Source: Methylibium sp035762065 (GTDB taxonomy: Bacteria; Pseudomonadota; Gammaproteobacteria; Burkholderiales; Burkholderiaceae_C). From it: a DNA stretch of 64,000 nucleotides. Under the pieces are notes generated by a model. It made no database searches. It had not been told where the DNA came from and was given only the letters and a program-made list of their open reading frames with translations. Positions 14,788-23,043 of the stretch are shown here, piece after piece. How positions within the stretch are numbered: position 1 is the first letter of the stretch; the number at the start of each line of letters is the position of its first letter. Location: assembly GCF_035762065.1 (NCBI RefSeq), contig NZ_DASTPW010000055.1:124001-188000 (forward strand), given 5' to 3'. The position numbers and the translations under genes are program-made.

Positions 14788-15191
14788 GGCCGGCTCCAGA
14801 GCTGCGCCGCGGGATCGAAGCGCCATTGCTGCGCCTCGAGCGGCGTCGCGGGCCACAGGCCGGTGGCTTCGTCGTTGCGCAGGATCCAGACGTCCTTGAC
14901 GAGCCCGAGGGTGTCCACGGTGTAGAGCACGCGCGCCTGCAGGCCGGCGACCGCGCCGCTGACGAGCAGCAGGTTGTCGGGCCCGCGCAGCCGCAGGCCG
15001 GGCGCGAGGCGCGCGCCGGAGCCGTTGAGCCGCACCTCGGGCGGATCGGTGAAGGCGATTTCGCCGCGCAGCGCGTTCTGCGGGAAGTTGCGCTGCACCT
15101 GCGCCGGCGCGGCGGTGGCGAACGCGAGCAGCGCGACGAGCGCCAGGCCGGCGCGCCGACGCGCGAACCGGCGGGGATTACAGCGGAGCAT
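14784..15191 (-). CDS. Small exported protein of unknown function, coupled to miaB
   Basis: A 135-residue protein with a Sec signal peptide (Arg-rich start, hydrophobic core LALVALLAFATAAPAQA-like, cleavage near residue 31). The mature part has short beta-like stretches (RGEIAFTDPPEVRLNGSGARL, LLVSGAVAGLQARVLYTVD) and one conserved-looking segment on 'DVWILRNDEA'. No known domain was recognised. Its stop codon overlaps the miaB GTG start by four bases (GTGA), so the two are translationally coupled, although one is cytoplasmic and one exported. Confidence 0.65.
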   Translation of the reverse strand: MLRCNPRRFARRRAGLALVALLAFATAAPAQVQRNFPQNALRGEIAFTDPPEVRLNGSGARLAPGLRLRGPDNLLLVSGAVAGLQARVLYTVDTLGLVKDVWILRNDEATGLWPATPLEAQQWRFDPAAQLWSRP

Positions 15192-15284
15192 GGTGTAGAT
15201 CCAGGGGCTGCAAAGGCCCGGATTCTAGGAAGGCCGGCCTGCGCGGGCCGGCACGCGAAGCGCTGGTCGGCGACCGATGCGGCG

Positions 15285-16424
15285 CTAGTTCGCGCCTTCG
15301 CGGCCCAGCGCGGCGACGAGCGCGGCATCGACGCCCCAATCGCGCAGCACCGCTTCGCCGTCGGCGCCCGGCCGGGGCGGCGGCCGCGGCGTCGCGGCCA
15401 CCGTGCGATCGAAGCGCGGCGCCGGCGCCGACTGCACGATGCCGTCGATCTCAACATGGCTCGCGCGCGAGCGAAGGTGCGGGTGCGCAGCCGCCTCGTC
15501 CCAGTCGAGCACCGGCGCGACGCAGGCGTCGCGGCCTTCGAAGGCCGCGCACCAGTCGTCGCGCGAGCGGGTCGCCATGACCGCGGCGAAGCGCTCGCGC
15601 CACGCCGGCCAGCGCGCGCGGTCGCCCTGCGGCGCGAACTCGGCCGCGTCGAGCCCGAGCCCGCGCAGCAGTTCGGCGTAGAAGGCCGGCTCGATCGCGC
15701 CGACCGCGAGGAAGCGCCCGTCCGCACAGGCGTAGCAGCGGTAGAACGGGGCGCCGCCGTCGAGCAGGTTCGCTTCGCGCGCGCCGTGCCACTCGCCCGC
15801 GGCACGCAGCCCGTGGAAGAGCGTGCCGAGCAGCACCGCGCCGTCGCACATCGCCGCGTCGACCACCTGGCCGCGCCCGCTGGCACGCGCCTCGTGCAGC
15901 GCGCACATCAGCCCGAAGGCGAGCAGCAGCGCGCCGCCGCCATAGTCGCCGACCAGGTTCAGCGGCACCGGCGGCGGCTCGCCGTCGCGGCCCATCGCAT
16001 GCAGCGCGCCGCTCAGCGCGATGTAGTTCAGGTCGTGGCCGGCACGGCGGCTGAGCGGGCCGGTCTGGCCCCAGCCGGTCATGCGGCCGTAGACCAGCTT
16101 CCGGTTGCGCGCGAGGCAGGGCGCGGGGCCGAGGCCGAGCCGCTCCATCACGCCGGGGCGAAAGCCCTCGATCAGCGCATCGGCGCGTTCGACCATCGCC
16201 AGCAGCACCGCGGCCGCGCTCGGCCGCTTCAAGTCGAGCGCGAGTGAACGCCGGCCGCGCGCCGACAGGTCGAAGCGCGGATCGAGCCCCAGCGCGCCGC
16301 CGGCGCCGGGCCGGTCGATGCGCACGACCTCGGCGCCCTGGTCGGCCAGCAGCATCGCGGCGAACGGCGCGGGGCCGAGCCCGGCCATCTCGATCACGCG
16401 CAGGCCCTGCAATGGCCCCGGCAT
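15285..16424 (-). CDS. Alpha-methylacyl-CoA racemase-like enzyme (CaiB/BaiF family)
   Basis: A 379-residue CoA-transferase-family III fold protein (LQGLRVIEMAGLGPAPFAAMLLADQGAEVVRI at the start). Family III contains both CoA transferases and racemases. Here the racemase acid/base pair known from mycobacterial MCR is present: His130 in RAGHDLNYIALSGAL and Asp160 in NLVGDYGGGALLL, thirty residues apart as in MCR. A racemase epimerising 2-methylacyl-CoA esters is therefore the better call than a transferase. It stands alone on the minus strand, 26 bases after the YgjP-like gene's stop codon, and may be read from the same transcript. It could support branched-chain acyl-CoA breakdown, as could icmF. 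Confidence 0.82.
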   Translation of the reverse strand: MPGPLQGLRVIEMAGLGPAPFAAMLLADQGAEVVRIDRPGAGGALGLDPRFDLSARGRRSLALDLKRPSAAAVLLAMVERADALIEGFRPGVMERLGLGPAPCLARNRKLVYGRMTGWGQTGPLSRRAGHDLNYIALSGALHAMGRDGEPPPVPLNLVGDYGGGALLLAFGLMCALHEARASGRGQVVDAAMCDGAVLLGTLFHGLRAAGEWHGAREANLLDGGAPFYRCYACADGRFLAVGAIEPAFYAELLRGLGLDAAEFAPQGDRARWPAWRERFAAVMATRSRDDWCAAFEGRDACVAPVLDWDEAAAHPHLRSRASHVEIDGIVQSAPAPRFDRTVAATPRPPPRPGADGEAVLRDWGVDAALVAALGREGAN

Positions 16425-16450
16425 CGACGGCTCCTTCGTGCGGCCGCGCG

Positions 16451-17413
16451 TCAGTCGAGCGCCGGCAGCACCTCGGCGCGCAGCGTGACGCGCGCGGCTT
16501 CGACGTCAGGGATCACCGAGCGCACCACGTCCCAGAAGCGCGGGCTGTGGTTCATCTCGCGCAGGTGCGCGAGTTCGTGCGCGACGACGTAGTCGATCGT
16601 CGGCAGCGCGAAGTGGATCAGCCGCCAGTTCAGGCGCACCGAGCCGTCGGCGCTGGCGCTGCCCCAGCGCGTCTGCGCGGCGCTCAGCGCAATGCGGCGC
16701 ACCTGCACCCCGAGCTGCGGCGCGTAGTGCGCGCAACGTTCGTCGAACACGCTGCGCGCCTGGCGCTGCAGCCAGGACTGCACGAGGTCGCGGATCTGCT
16801 CCGGCGCGGCCGTGTGCGGCAGGCCCACCCGCAGCAGCCGCCGCGGCACGCCGGCGAGCGCGCGCTGCCCGGCCGGCGCGGGCTCGGCGTCCAGCCGCGC
16901 ACCGGCGATGCGCGGATCGAGCAGGAGCACCAGCGTCTCGCCGAGGAAGGGCAGGCTCGCGCCGTCGCGCCATTCGATGCGCGCCGCTGCGTGCCGGCGC
17001 GCGCGCTCGCGCTGCTCGGCGAGCTTGGCCTGGATCCACGTCGACTTCTCGCGCAGCGCCGCCTCGACCTCGGCCACGCCGACCCAGCGCGGCGCGCGCA
17101 CCGTCAGGCCTTCGACGCCGACCACCATGCCGATCGAGCGGCGCCGGGCGCGGCGGAACTCGTAGCGCACGAGCGCGCGGCCGAGGGCGATCTCGCGGTT
17201 GGCTTGCGGGTGCTCGAAGCGCTCGGGCGGGGTCATCGGCGGCGGGGGCTTCGGGACAGGCCGCGGCGCTTCGAGGTCGAGTCGCGGGGCCGCGGCCGCG
17301 CCGGAGCGCAGCGGCGCTTCATCGGTCGCGGCGGACGCTTCGTCGTCGGCGAACAGCGGCAGGTCGAGCTGCTGGTCGCAAGCGACGAGGTCGGCGGCGG
17401 GCCGGCGTTTCAT
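16451..17413 (-). CDS. YgjP-like zinc metallopeptidase (DUF45)
   Basis: A 320-residue protein. The first ~75 residues are a Pro/Ala-rich low-complexity extension; residues ~80-320 form the DUF45/YgjP domain with RRSIGMVVGVEGLTVRAP, the RWGSASADGSVRLNWRLIHF segment and the zinc site HELAHLREMNHSPRFW (HExxH plus a third His seven residues on). No signal peptide, so cytoplasmic. The enzymatic substrate is not established for the family. It follows plsC by 40 bases in the glyQS-gmhB-plsC run, a neighbourhood common in Burkholderiales. Confidence 0.85.
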   Translation of the reverse strand: MKRRPAADLVACDQQLDLPLFADDEASAATDEAPLRSGAAAAPRLDLEAPRPVPKPPPPMTPPERFEHPQANREIALGRALVRYEFRRARRRSIGMVVGVEGLTVRAPRWVGVAEVEAALREKSTWIQAKLAEQRERARRHAAARIEWRDGASLPFLGETLVLLLDPRIAGARLDAEPAPAGQRALAGVPRRLLRVGLPHTAAPEQIRDLVQSWLQRQARSVFDERCAHYAPQLGVQVRRIALSAAQTRWGSASADGSVRLNWRLIHFALPTIDYVVAHELAHLREMNHSPRFWDVVRSVIPDVEAARVTLRAEVLPALD

Positions 17414-17453
17414 GATGGGCGGCGAGTATAGAAGTCGCCCCTCACATCGCCGC

Positions 17454-18305
17454 TCAGCTCGTGTAGGCGGCCGGGTCGATGCGGCGCATCTCGGCTTCGA
17501 TCCAGGCTTCGACTTCGCGCATCAGCTCGTCGGCCTCGCGGCCCACGCTCGGGATCGGCGCGCCGATCGATACGTCGATCGTCCCCGGCGTCAGCACGAA
17601 GCTCCTGCGCGGCCAGCACACCGCCGAATTGACCGCGATCGGCACCACCGGCACGCCGGTCGCGACCGCCAGCCGCGTCGCGCCGTTCTTGTAGCTGCCG
17701 CGCTCGCCGCGCGCGATGCGCGTGCCTTCGGGAAACATGATCACCCAGTGGCCGCGGCTCATGTACTCGCGGCCCTGCTCGGCCACCTTCGACCATGCCT
17801 CGGTGCGCCGGCTGCGGTCGATGTGGATCATGTCGAGCCGGCCCATCGCCCAGCCGAAGAACGGGATGTAGATCAGCTCGCGCTTGAACACGTAGCACAG
17901 CGGGTGCGACATCAACGCCGGAAACGCGAAGGTCTCCCAGGTGCTCTGGTGCTTGGGGCACAGGATCACCGGCGCGAGCCGGTCGCTGGAACTCTCGCGG
18001 GACGGCAGGCGCTCCATACCGTGCACGCGGTAGCGCACGCCGCAGATCGCCTTCGCGCCCCAGATCGACAGGCGCAGGAAGCCCACGCACATCCAGTAGA
18101 GCCGGTCGCCGCGCAGCACGATCGACGCGAGCAGCACCGCGATCGCGATCGGCACCACCGTGATCGCCATCCATGCGACGAACAGCGCCGAGCGGATGCG
18201 CGCGAGCAGCGTCACCCGGCGCGGCATCGGCATCGGCGCCGGCTGCGGCGCCGAGGACGGGGCGCCGTCGATCGACGCGGAGGAAGGAGACGGTTTGGCG
18301 CTCAT
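17454..18305 (-). CDS. plsC: 1-acyl-sn-glycerol-3-phosphate acyltransferase
   Basis: PlsC acylates lysophosphatidic acid to phosphatidic acid at the inner membrane. The 283-residue protein has one N-terminal hydrophobic segment (VAWMAITVVPIAIAVLLASIVL, about 45-66), acyltransferase motif I as KHQSTWETF (His-x4-Glu rather than the textbook His-x4-Asp, usual for betaproteobacterial members), motif III FPEGTRIARGERG and motif IV around VPIAVNSAVCWPRR. The N-terminal 30 residues are a Ser/Pro-rich extension. It lies 25 bases after gmhB in the same operon. Confidence 0.92.
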   Translation of the reverse strand: MSAKPSPSSASIDGAPSSAPQPAPMPMPRRVTLLARIRSALFVAWMAITVVPIAIAVLLASIVLRGDRLYWMCVGFLRLSIWGAKAICGVRYRVHGMERLPSRESSSDRLAPVILCPKHQSTWETFAFPALMSHPLCYVFKRELIYIPFFGWAMGRLDMIHIDRSRRTEAWSKVAEQGREYMSRGHWVIMFPEGTRIARGERGSYKNGATRLAVATGVPVVPIAVNSAVCWPRRSFVLTPGTIDVSIGAPIPSVGREADELMREVEAWIEAEMRRIDPAAYTS

Positions 18306-18330
18306 CGTTGTGAAAGTGGCAGGCGCGGCA

Positions 18331-18972
18331 TCAGACGCGGGTGACGAGCCCGCCGGCGTCGCTGTCGGGCTCGTCGGCTTCGCCCCGCGCGGCGGCGCGC
18401 GCGCGGCGTTCGCGCTGCACGACGAACTCTGCGAACTGCGTCAGGTCCGCATGCGCGGTGCTGCCCGGCACCCGGGCCAGCAGCGCCTCGCCGGCGGCAT
18501 CGTCCAGCCCCTGCGACTTGCCGGTCAGCACCAGGTGCGGCTCGCAGCCCGCGGCAGCCGCGGCCTGCAGATCGCGCAGGCTGTCGCCGACGGCCGGCAC
18601 GCCGGCCAGCTCGATGCCGTAGCGCCGGGCGATCTGCTCGAACAGCCCGGGCGCGGGCTTGCGGCAGCCGCAGCCGTCGGCCGGCGCATGCGGGCAGAAG
18701 AACACCGCATCGACACGCCCGCCCACGCGCGCGAGTGCCGCGTTCATCTTCGCGTGGATCGCGTTGAAGGCCGCCGCGTCGTACAAGCCGCGGCCCAGGC
18801 CCGACTGGTTGGTCGCCACCACCACGTGCCAGCCGGCGTGGTTGAGTCGCGCGATCGCCTCGAGCGAACCCGGCAGCGGCTGCCACTCCTCGGGCGACTT
18901 GATGTAGTCGTCGCTGTCGGCGTTGATCGTGCCGTCGCGGTCGAGGATGACGAGCTTGTGGGTGGGGTTCAT
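18331..18972 (-). CDS. gmhB: D-glycero-beta-D-manno-heptose-1,7-bisphosphate 7-phosphatase
   Basis: GmhB removes the 7-phosphate from heptose-1,7-bisphosphate on the way to ADP-heptose for the LPS inner core. HAD-superfamily signature ILDRDGTINADSDDYI lies near the N terminus; the zinc-binding loop CPHAPADGCGCRKPAPG has the four ligands typical of GmhB; motif GDSLRDLQAA follows. The start at 18972 gives a 213-residue protein beginning MNPTHKLVILDRDG and overlaps the upstream gene's stop codon as ATGA. The C-terminal ~30 residues are a charged extension. Confidence 0.93.
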   Translation of the reverse strand: MNPTHKLVILDRDGTINADSDDYIKSPEEWQPLPGSLEAIARLNHAGWHVVVATNQSGLGRGLYDAAAFNAIHAKMNAALARVGGRVDAVFFCPHAPADGCGCRKPAPGLFEQIARRYGIELAGVPAVGDSLRDLQAAAAAGCEPHLVLTGKSQGLDDAAGEALLARVPGSTAHADLTQFAEFVVQRERRARAAARGEADEPDSDAGGLVTRV

Positions 18973-19502
18973 GCGGTGGCGCGGCCCGACCCGTCGATGC
19001 GGCGACGCGCCCAGGCTTGCATCGTGTCGATCGCGGCGCGCGCCGGATCGAGCACCGCGATGCGTTGCAGCAGCCGGGTCGGCTCGATCTTGTGGCGCAG
19101 CAGCGCACGCACGAAGTCGGCGTCCTTGTCGCGGCCGGGAACGCACTTCGAGACCGCGAGGTCGTGCAGCTCGGGGGAGATCGCGGTGACCTCGCCGAGG
19201 TGGTGGAGCGTGGCGTGGTTTATCCCGTCGGCGGGCATGACGGCGGTGTCCGGGCCGACGCCGTCGGCGTGGGAGCCGAAGGTTTCGTCGAAGCTGGACA
19301 GCGCGTCGATCGCGCCGTCGATGAGCTCGGCCCGCTCGGGATGCAGCGCGGGGTAGAGATCGACCTCGCGCGATACGAGAACCTCCTTCGGCGCAAGAGG
19401 ATGCGGCAACAGCACGGCCTGTCTCCCCACCCCGATCAGCTTGTCCTCCTGCGCGATGGCGGCTGCGGCCCGAAGCACGTGGTCGAACTGTTCGCGCGTC
19501 AT
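18969..19502 (-). CDS. DUF6036-like nucleotidyltransferase-fold protein
   Basis: A 177-residue protein resembling the DUF6036 minimal nucleotidyltransferases. The N-terminal GVGRQAVLL stands where these proteins have a G-x-x-A core, followed by SREVDLYP (a D-x-D type metal site is only partly kept: EVD), and the C-terminal DLAVSKCVPGRDKDADFVRALLRHKI matches the family's 'DL..sK...GR.kD..FV..LL' signature. Such proteins occur in two-gene modules and are structurally akin to AbiEii/MenT-type toxins, but activity here is unproved. Start and stop codons overlap both neighbours as ATGA, so it is translationally coupled to a 106-residue protein upstream and to gmhB downstream. Confidence 0.6.
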   Translation of the reverse strand: MTREQFDHVLRAAAAIAQEDKLIGVGRQAVLLPHPLAPKEVLVSREVDLYPALHPERAELIDGAIDALSSFDETFGSHADGVGPDTAVMPADGINHATLHHLGEVTAISPELHDLAVSKCVPGRDKDADFVRALLRHKIEPTRLLQRIAVLDPARAAIDTMQAWARRRIDGSGRATA

Positions 19503-19819
19503 GAGCGGCGCGCTTCGCGCAGCAATTGCATGCGCTCGCCTTGCGTGATCAACACCGAGACAGGCGACACGCTGCGCAGCACCTGCGCGTCGTCGGTCGC
19601 GGCGCAGACGGCCGCTTCGAGCCGGGTCGCATCGCGCTCGTCGAGCATCGACTGCCATCGGTCCCCGTAAGCATCGCTGCGCGTCGCCCCGGACGGCCGT
19701 CGCCAGCGCGCCAACTGCTCGCTCGCCTTTCGCCGTGCCGATTCGTCCACACGCAAGCGCTTCACAGCCAGACGGTGGGCGGCCATCAGAAAACGATCGT
19801 TGACGACGCGCGGGTCCAT
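19499..19819 (-). CDS. Unrecognised 106-residue partner of the DUF6036-like protein
   Basis: A small, charged, mainly helical protein (MDPRVVNDRFLMAAHRLAVKRL...GDRWQSMLDERDATRLEAAV...MQLLREARRS) with no signal peptide, no cysteines of note and no recognised domain. It starts 26 bases after glyS stops and its TGA overlaps the ATG of the DUF6036-like gene (ATGA). A small gene immediately upstream and coupled to a nucleotidyltransferase-fold gene is the layout of several toxin-antitoxin pairs with the antitoxin first. That role is inference from position only. Confidence 0.5.
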   Translation of the reverse strand: MDPRVVNDRFLMAAHRLAVKRLRVDESARRKASEQLARWRRPSGATRSDAYGDRWQSMLDERDATRLEAAVCAATDDAQVLRSVSPVSVLITQGERMQLLREARRS

Positions 19820-19845
19820 GGGCCGCGATTATCGAGAGCCCCGGG

Positions 19846-22026
19846 TCACGCCGCCAGCCTGGACAGGTCGGCCACGCGGTTCATCGCGGCGTGCAGCGTC
19901 GCGAGCAGGCCGAGGCGGTTGGCGCGCAGCGCTTCGTCGTCGACGTTCACCATGACCTGGTCGAAGAAGGCGTCGACCGGCTCTTTCAGCGCCGCAAGGG
20001 CCTGCAGCGAAGCAGCGTAATCGCCGAGGGCGTAGGCGGCGTCGGCCTGCAGCTTGACCGCCTCCAAGGCTTCGGCGAGCGCGGCCTCGGCCGGCTGCTG
20101 GAGCAGAGCCGGATCGATGCGCGGCTCCACGCGGTCTTCGACCTTCTTGAGGATGTTGGCCACGCGCTTGTTGGCCGCGGCGAGAGATGCGCTCTCGGGC
20201 AGATGCGCAAACGCCGCGACCGCAAGCAGCCGGGGCCGCACCTCCACGAGAAGCACGGGCCGCAACGCAAGAACGGCGTCGACGTGCTGGGTGCGAAAGC
20301 CCCCCGGGGCATCGATGACGGCGTTCTGCCCGGTCCGCCGCGCAACTTCGGTGACTTCATCGAAGCCGCTCTGCACCGAGAAGTAATGGCGCGTGCGTTC
20401 ATCGAGGAAGGCGAGCACCGGTGCCCGCGCCCCGGTCGCCGCATCGCCGAAGCTGGCCACCGCCCGGTCGACAAGCCCAGGCGTATCGAGGCGCAGCGCC
20501 TTCTCGGCCAGCAGACGGATGACGCCGAAGGCATGCCTGCGCAACGCGAACGGATCCTTCTCCCCCGTCGGCACCTGCCCGATGCCAAAGAGCCCGACCA
20601 GCGTCTCCAGCTTGTCGGCCAGCGCGAGCACCACGCCGACCTCGTTGCGCGGCAGTTCGTCGCCGGCGAAGCGGGGCTTGTAGTGGTCCTCGATGGCGAA
20701 GGCCACGTCCTCGTCGATGCCCTCGTGCTGCGCGCAGTAGCGCCCCATCGTGCCTTGCAGCTCGGGGAACTCGCCGACCATGTCGGTGAGCAGGTCGGCC
20801 TTCGCGAGTCGCGCGGCGAGCTCGGCCTTGGCGGCAAGCGCGGGGCCGCCGAGCTCTTCACCGATCGCACGGGCAATGGCCTCCACGCGCCGCACCCGCT
20901 CGCCCATCGAGCCCAGCTTCGCGTGGTAGGTCACCTTGTCGAGCCCGGCGGCGCGATCGGCGAGCCGCGTCTTCTTGTCCTTGTCGAAGAAGAACTTTGC
21001 ATCCGCGAGGCGCGGCCGCACGACGCGCTCGTTGCCTTCGATCACGCGGCTCGGATCGGCAGGACTGATGTTGCTGACGATCAGGAAGCGGTTCGTCAGC
21101 CGCCCTTCGCCGTCGAGCAGCGGGAAGTACTTTTGGTTGGCCTTCATCGTCAGGATCAGGCATTCCTGCGGCACGTCGAGGAAGCTCTCGTCGAAGCGGC
21201 CGAGCAGCACCTTGGGGCGCTCGACGAGCGCGGTCACCTCGTCGAGCAGGGCGTCGTCGTCGATCGGGCTCAGGCCCTCGCCCGCGGCCGCGTGCTGCAG
21301 CTGGCGCGCGATGTCGTCGCGGCGCTCGGCGAAGCTCGCGATCACCGCGCCCTGCTCGCGCAGTTGCGCCGCGTAGCGCTCCGCGTGCTCGATCACGACG
21401 GGATCGACCGCCGCCTCGAAGCGGTGCCCGTGCGTCGTCCGGCCGGCCATCAAGCCGAGCACCGCGACCGGCACCACCTCGTCGCCATGCAGCGCGACCA
21501 GCCCGTGCGCCGGCCGCACGAACTGCACGTTGCTCCAGCCGGGCAGCGCGCCGCTCGACGGCTGGTAAGTCATCAGCTTCGGGATCGGCAGCTTCGCGAG
21601 CGCCTCGTCCAATGCCCTTTGCAGGCCGGCGGCCAGCGTCGCGCCGGGAACGACGCTGTCGAAGAACAGCGCCTCGACCTTGCCGTCCATCTGGCGCTTC
21701 AGCGCCGGCAGCACCGACGCATCGGCGCCGAGGCTCGCGAGCTTCTTCAGCAGCGCAGGCGTCGGCTGGCCGTCGGCCGCGAGGCCGACGCTCGCCGGCA
21801 TCAGCTTGACCGACTGCGCCTTGTCGGCCGCACGCGGCAGCACCGCGCTCACTTGCGCGCCCAGCCGCCGCGGCGACGCATAGCCGGTGACCACCGAGTC
21901 CGCGGTCGCGAGACCTTGCGCCCTCAGGCCGTCGATCAGCCCCTGCGCGAAGGCCTCGCCGAGCTTCCTCAGCGCCTTCGGCGGCAGCTCCTCGACGAAC
22001 AGTTCGACCAGCAGCGTCGCGCCCAT
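19846..22026 (-). CDS. glyS: Glycine--tRNA ligase, beta subunit
   Basis: Beta subunit of the tetrameric (alpha2beta2) bacterial glycyl-tRNA synthetase. The 726-residue protein starts ATLLVELFVEELPPKALRKLGEAF, which is characteristic of GlyS, and includes DFRARELLGRFDESF-like central segments (PKVLLGRFDESFLDVP), the ANQKYFPLLD stretch and the C-terminal anticodon-binding domain ending in FFDQVMVNVDDEALRANRLGLL. The ATG at 22026 overlaps the TGA of glyQ by one base. It was chosen over the very long upstream open frame because the family N terminus begins exactly there. Confidence 0.96.
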   Translation of the reverse strand: MGATLLVELFVEELPPKALRKLGEAFAQGLIDGLRAQGLATADSVVTGYASPRRLGAQVSAVLPRAADKAQSVKLMPASVGLAADGQPTPALLKKLASLGADASVLPALKRQMDGKVEALFFDSVVPGATLAAGLQRALDEALAKLPIPKLMTYQPSSGALPGWSNVQFVRPAHGLVALHGDEVVPVAVLGLMAGRTTHGHRFEAAVDPVVIEHAERYAAQLREQGAVIASFAERRDDIARQLQHAAAGEGLSPIDDDALLDEVTALVERPKVLLGRFDESFLDVPQECLILTMKANQKYFPLLDGEGRLTNRFLIVSNISPADPSRVIEGNERVVRPRLADAKFFFDKDKKTRLADRAAGLDKVTYHAKLGSMGERVRRVEAIARAIGEELGGPALAAKAELAARLAKADLLTDMVGEFPELQGTMGRYCAQHEGIDEDVAFAIEDHYKPRFAGDELPRNEVGVVLALADKLETLVGLFGIGQVPTGEKDPFALRRHAFGVIRLLAEKALRLDTPGLVDRAVASFGDAATGARAPVLAFLDERTRHYFSVQSGFDEVTEVARRTGQNAVIDAPGGFRTQHVDAVLALRPVLLVEVRPRLLAVAAFAHLPESASLAAANKRVANILKKVEDRVEPRIDPALLQQPAEAALAEALEAVKLQADAAYALGDYAASLQALAALKEPVDAFFDQVMVNVDDEALRANRLGLLATLHAAMNRVADLSRLAA

Positions 22027-22943
22027 CAAGCCGCCTTCTTTTCGATCGCCGCCAGCGCCTCGTCGGCCCAGAGCTTCGGCGCCATCGGGAAGCCCAGCCG
22101 CGCACGGCTGTCCAGGTAGCTCTGCGCGACGGCACGCGCCAGATGGCGGATGCGCCCGATGTAGGCGGCCCGCTCCGTCACGCTGATCGCGCCGCGCGCA
22201 TCGAGCAGGTTGAAGCTGTGCGCCGCCTTCAGCACCTGCTCGTAGGCCGGCAGCGCGAGCTGCCGCTCCATCAGCTGCCTGGCGTTGCCTTCGTGCGCGG
22301 CGAAGGCGCCGAGCAGGAACTCGACGTTGCTGTGCTCGAAGTTGTAGGCGCTCTGCTCCTGCTCGTTCTGCAGATAGACGTCGCCGTAGCTCAGGCCTTC
22401 GGTCCACTCGAGCTTGTAGACGTTGTCGACGCCCTGCAGGTACATCGCGAGCCGTTCGAGGCCGTAGGTGATCTCGCCCGTGATCGGCCGGCAGTCGATG
22501 CCGCCGACCTGCTGGAAGTAGGTGAACTGCGTGACTTCCATGCCGTTGAGCCACACCTCCCAGCCGAGGCCCCAGGCGCCAAGCGTCGGGTTCTCCCAAT
22601 CGTCCTCGACGAAGCGCACGTCGTTGCTCTTGAGGTCGAAGCCGAGCGCCTCGAGGCTTCCGAGGTAGAGCTCGAGGATGTCGTCCGGCGCCGGCTTCAG
22701 CACCACCTGGTACTGGTAGTAGTGCTGCAGCCGGTTCGGGTTCTCGCCGTAGCGGCCGTCCTTCGGGCGCCGGCTGGGCTGGACGTAGGCCGCCTTCCAC
22801 GGCTCGGGGCCGAGCGCGCGCAGGAAGGTCGCGGTGTGGCTGGTGCCGGCGCCGACCTCCATGTCGTAGGGCTGCAGCAGCGCGCAGCCGTGCCCGGCCC
22901 AGTAGGTCTGCAGGCGCAGGATGAGTTGTTGGAAGCTGAGCAT
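22026..22943 (-). CDS. glyQ: Glycine--tRNA ligase, alpha subunit
   Basis: Catalytic alpha subunit that charges tRNA-Gly. The 305-residue protein begins [40 protein letters not shown] and contains [39 protein letters not shown] and [23 protein letters not shown]-like segments, all near-invariant in GlyQ. The start at 22943 gives the family N terminus; seven further upstream residues are possible but not conserved. First gene of the glyQ-glyS operon. Confidence 0.97.
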   Translation of the reverse strand: [305 protein letters not shown]

Positions 22944-22985
22944 GCAGGAGACGGACGCGGCCACGGCCCGGGGCGGGGTGCGCGA

Positions 22986-22991
22986 GTTTAA
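22986..22991 (-). promoter_or_regulatory. Candidate -10 box of glyQ
   Basis: Reading the minus strand, TTAAAC at 22991-22986 is the only AT-rich hexamer in the 100 bases between the P450 stop codon and glyQ, 43 bases before the ATG, and is followed by a GC-rich discriminator. No convincing -35 box was seen. Weak evidence, positional only. Confidence 0.25.
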
Positions 22992-23043
22992 GAGTGCGGT
23001 CCGGGCGTGCGGCCTGCCTCGGGCCGGGCGCCCGCAGGAGCGC

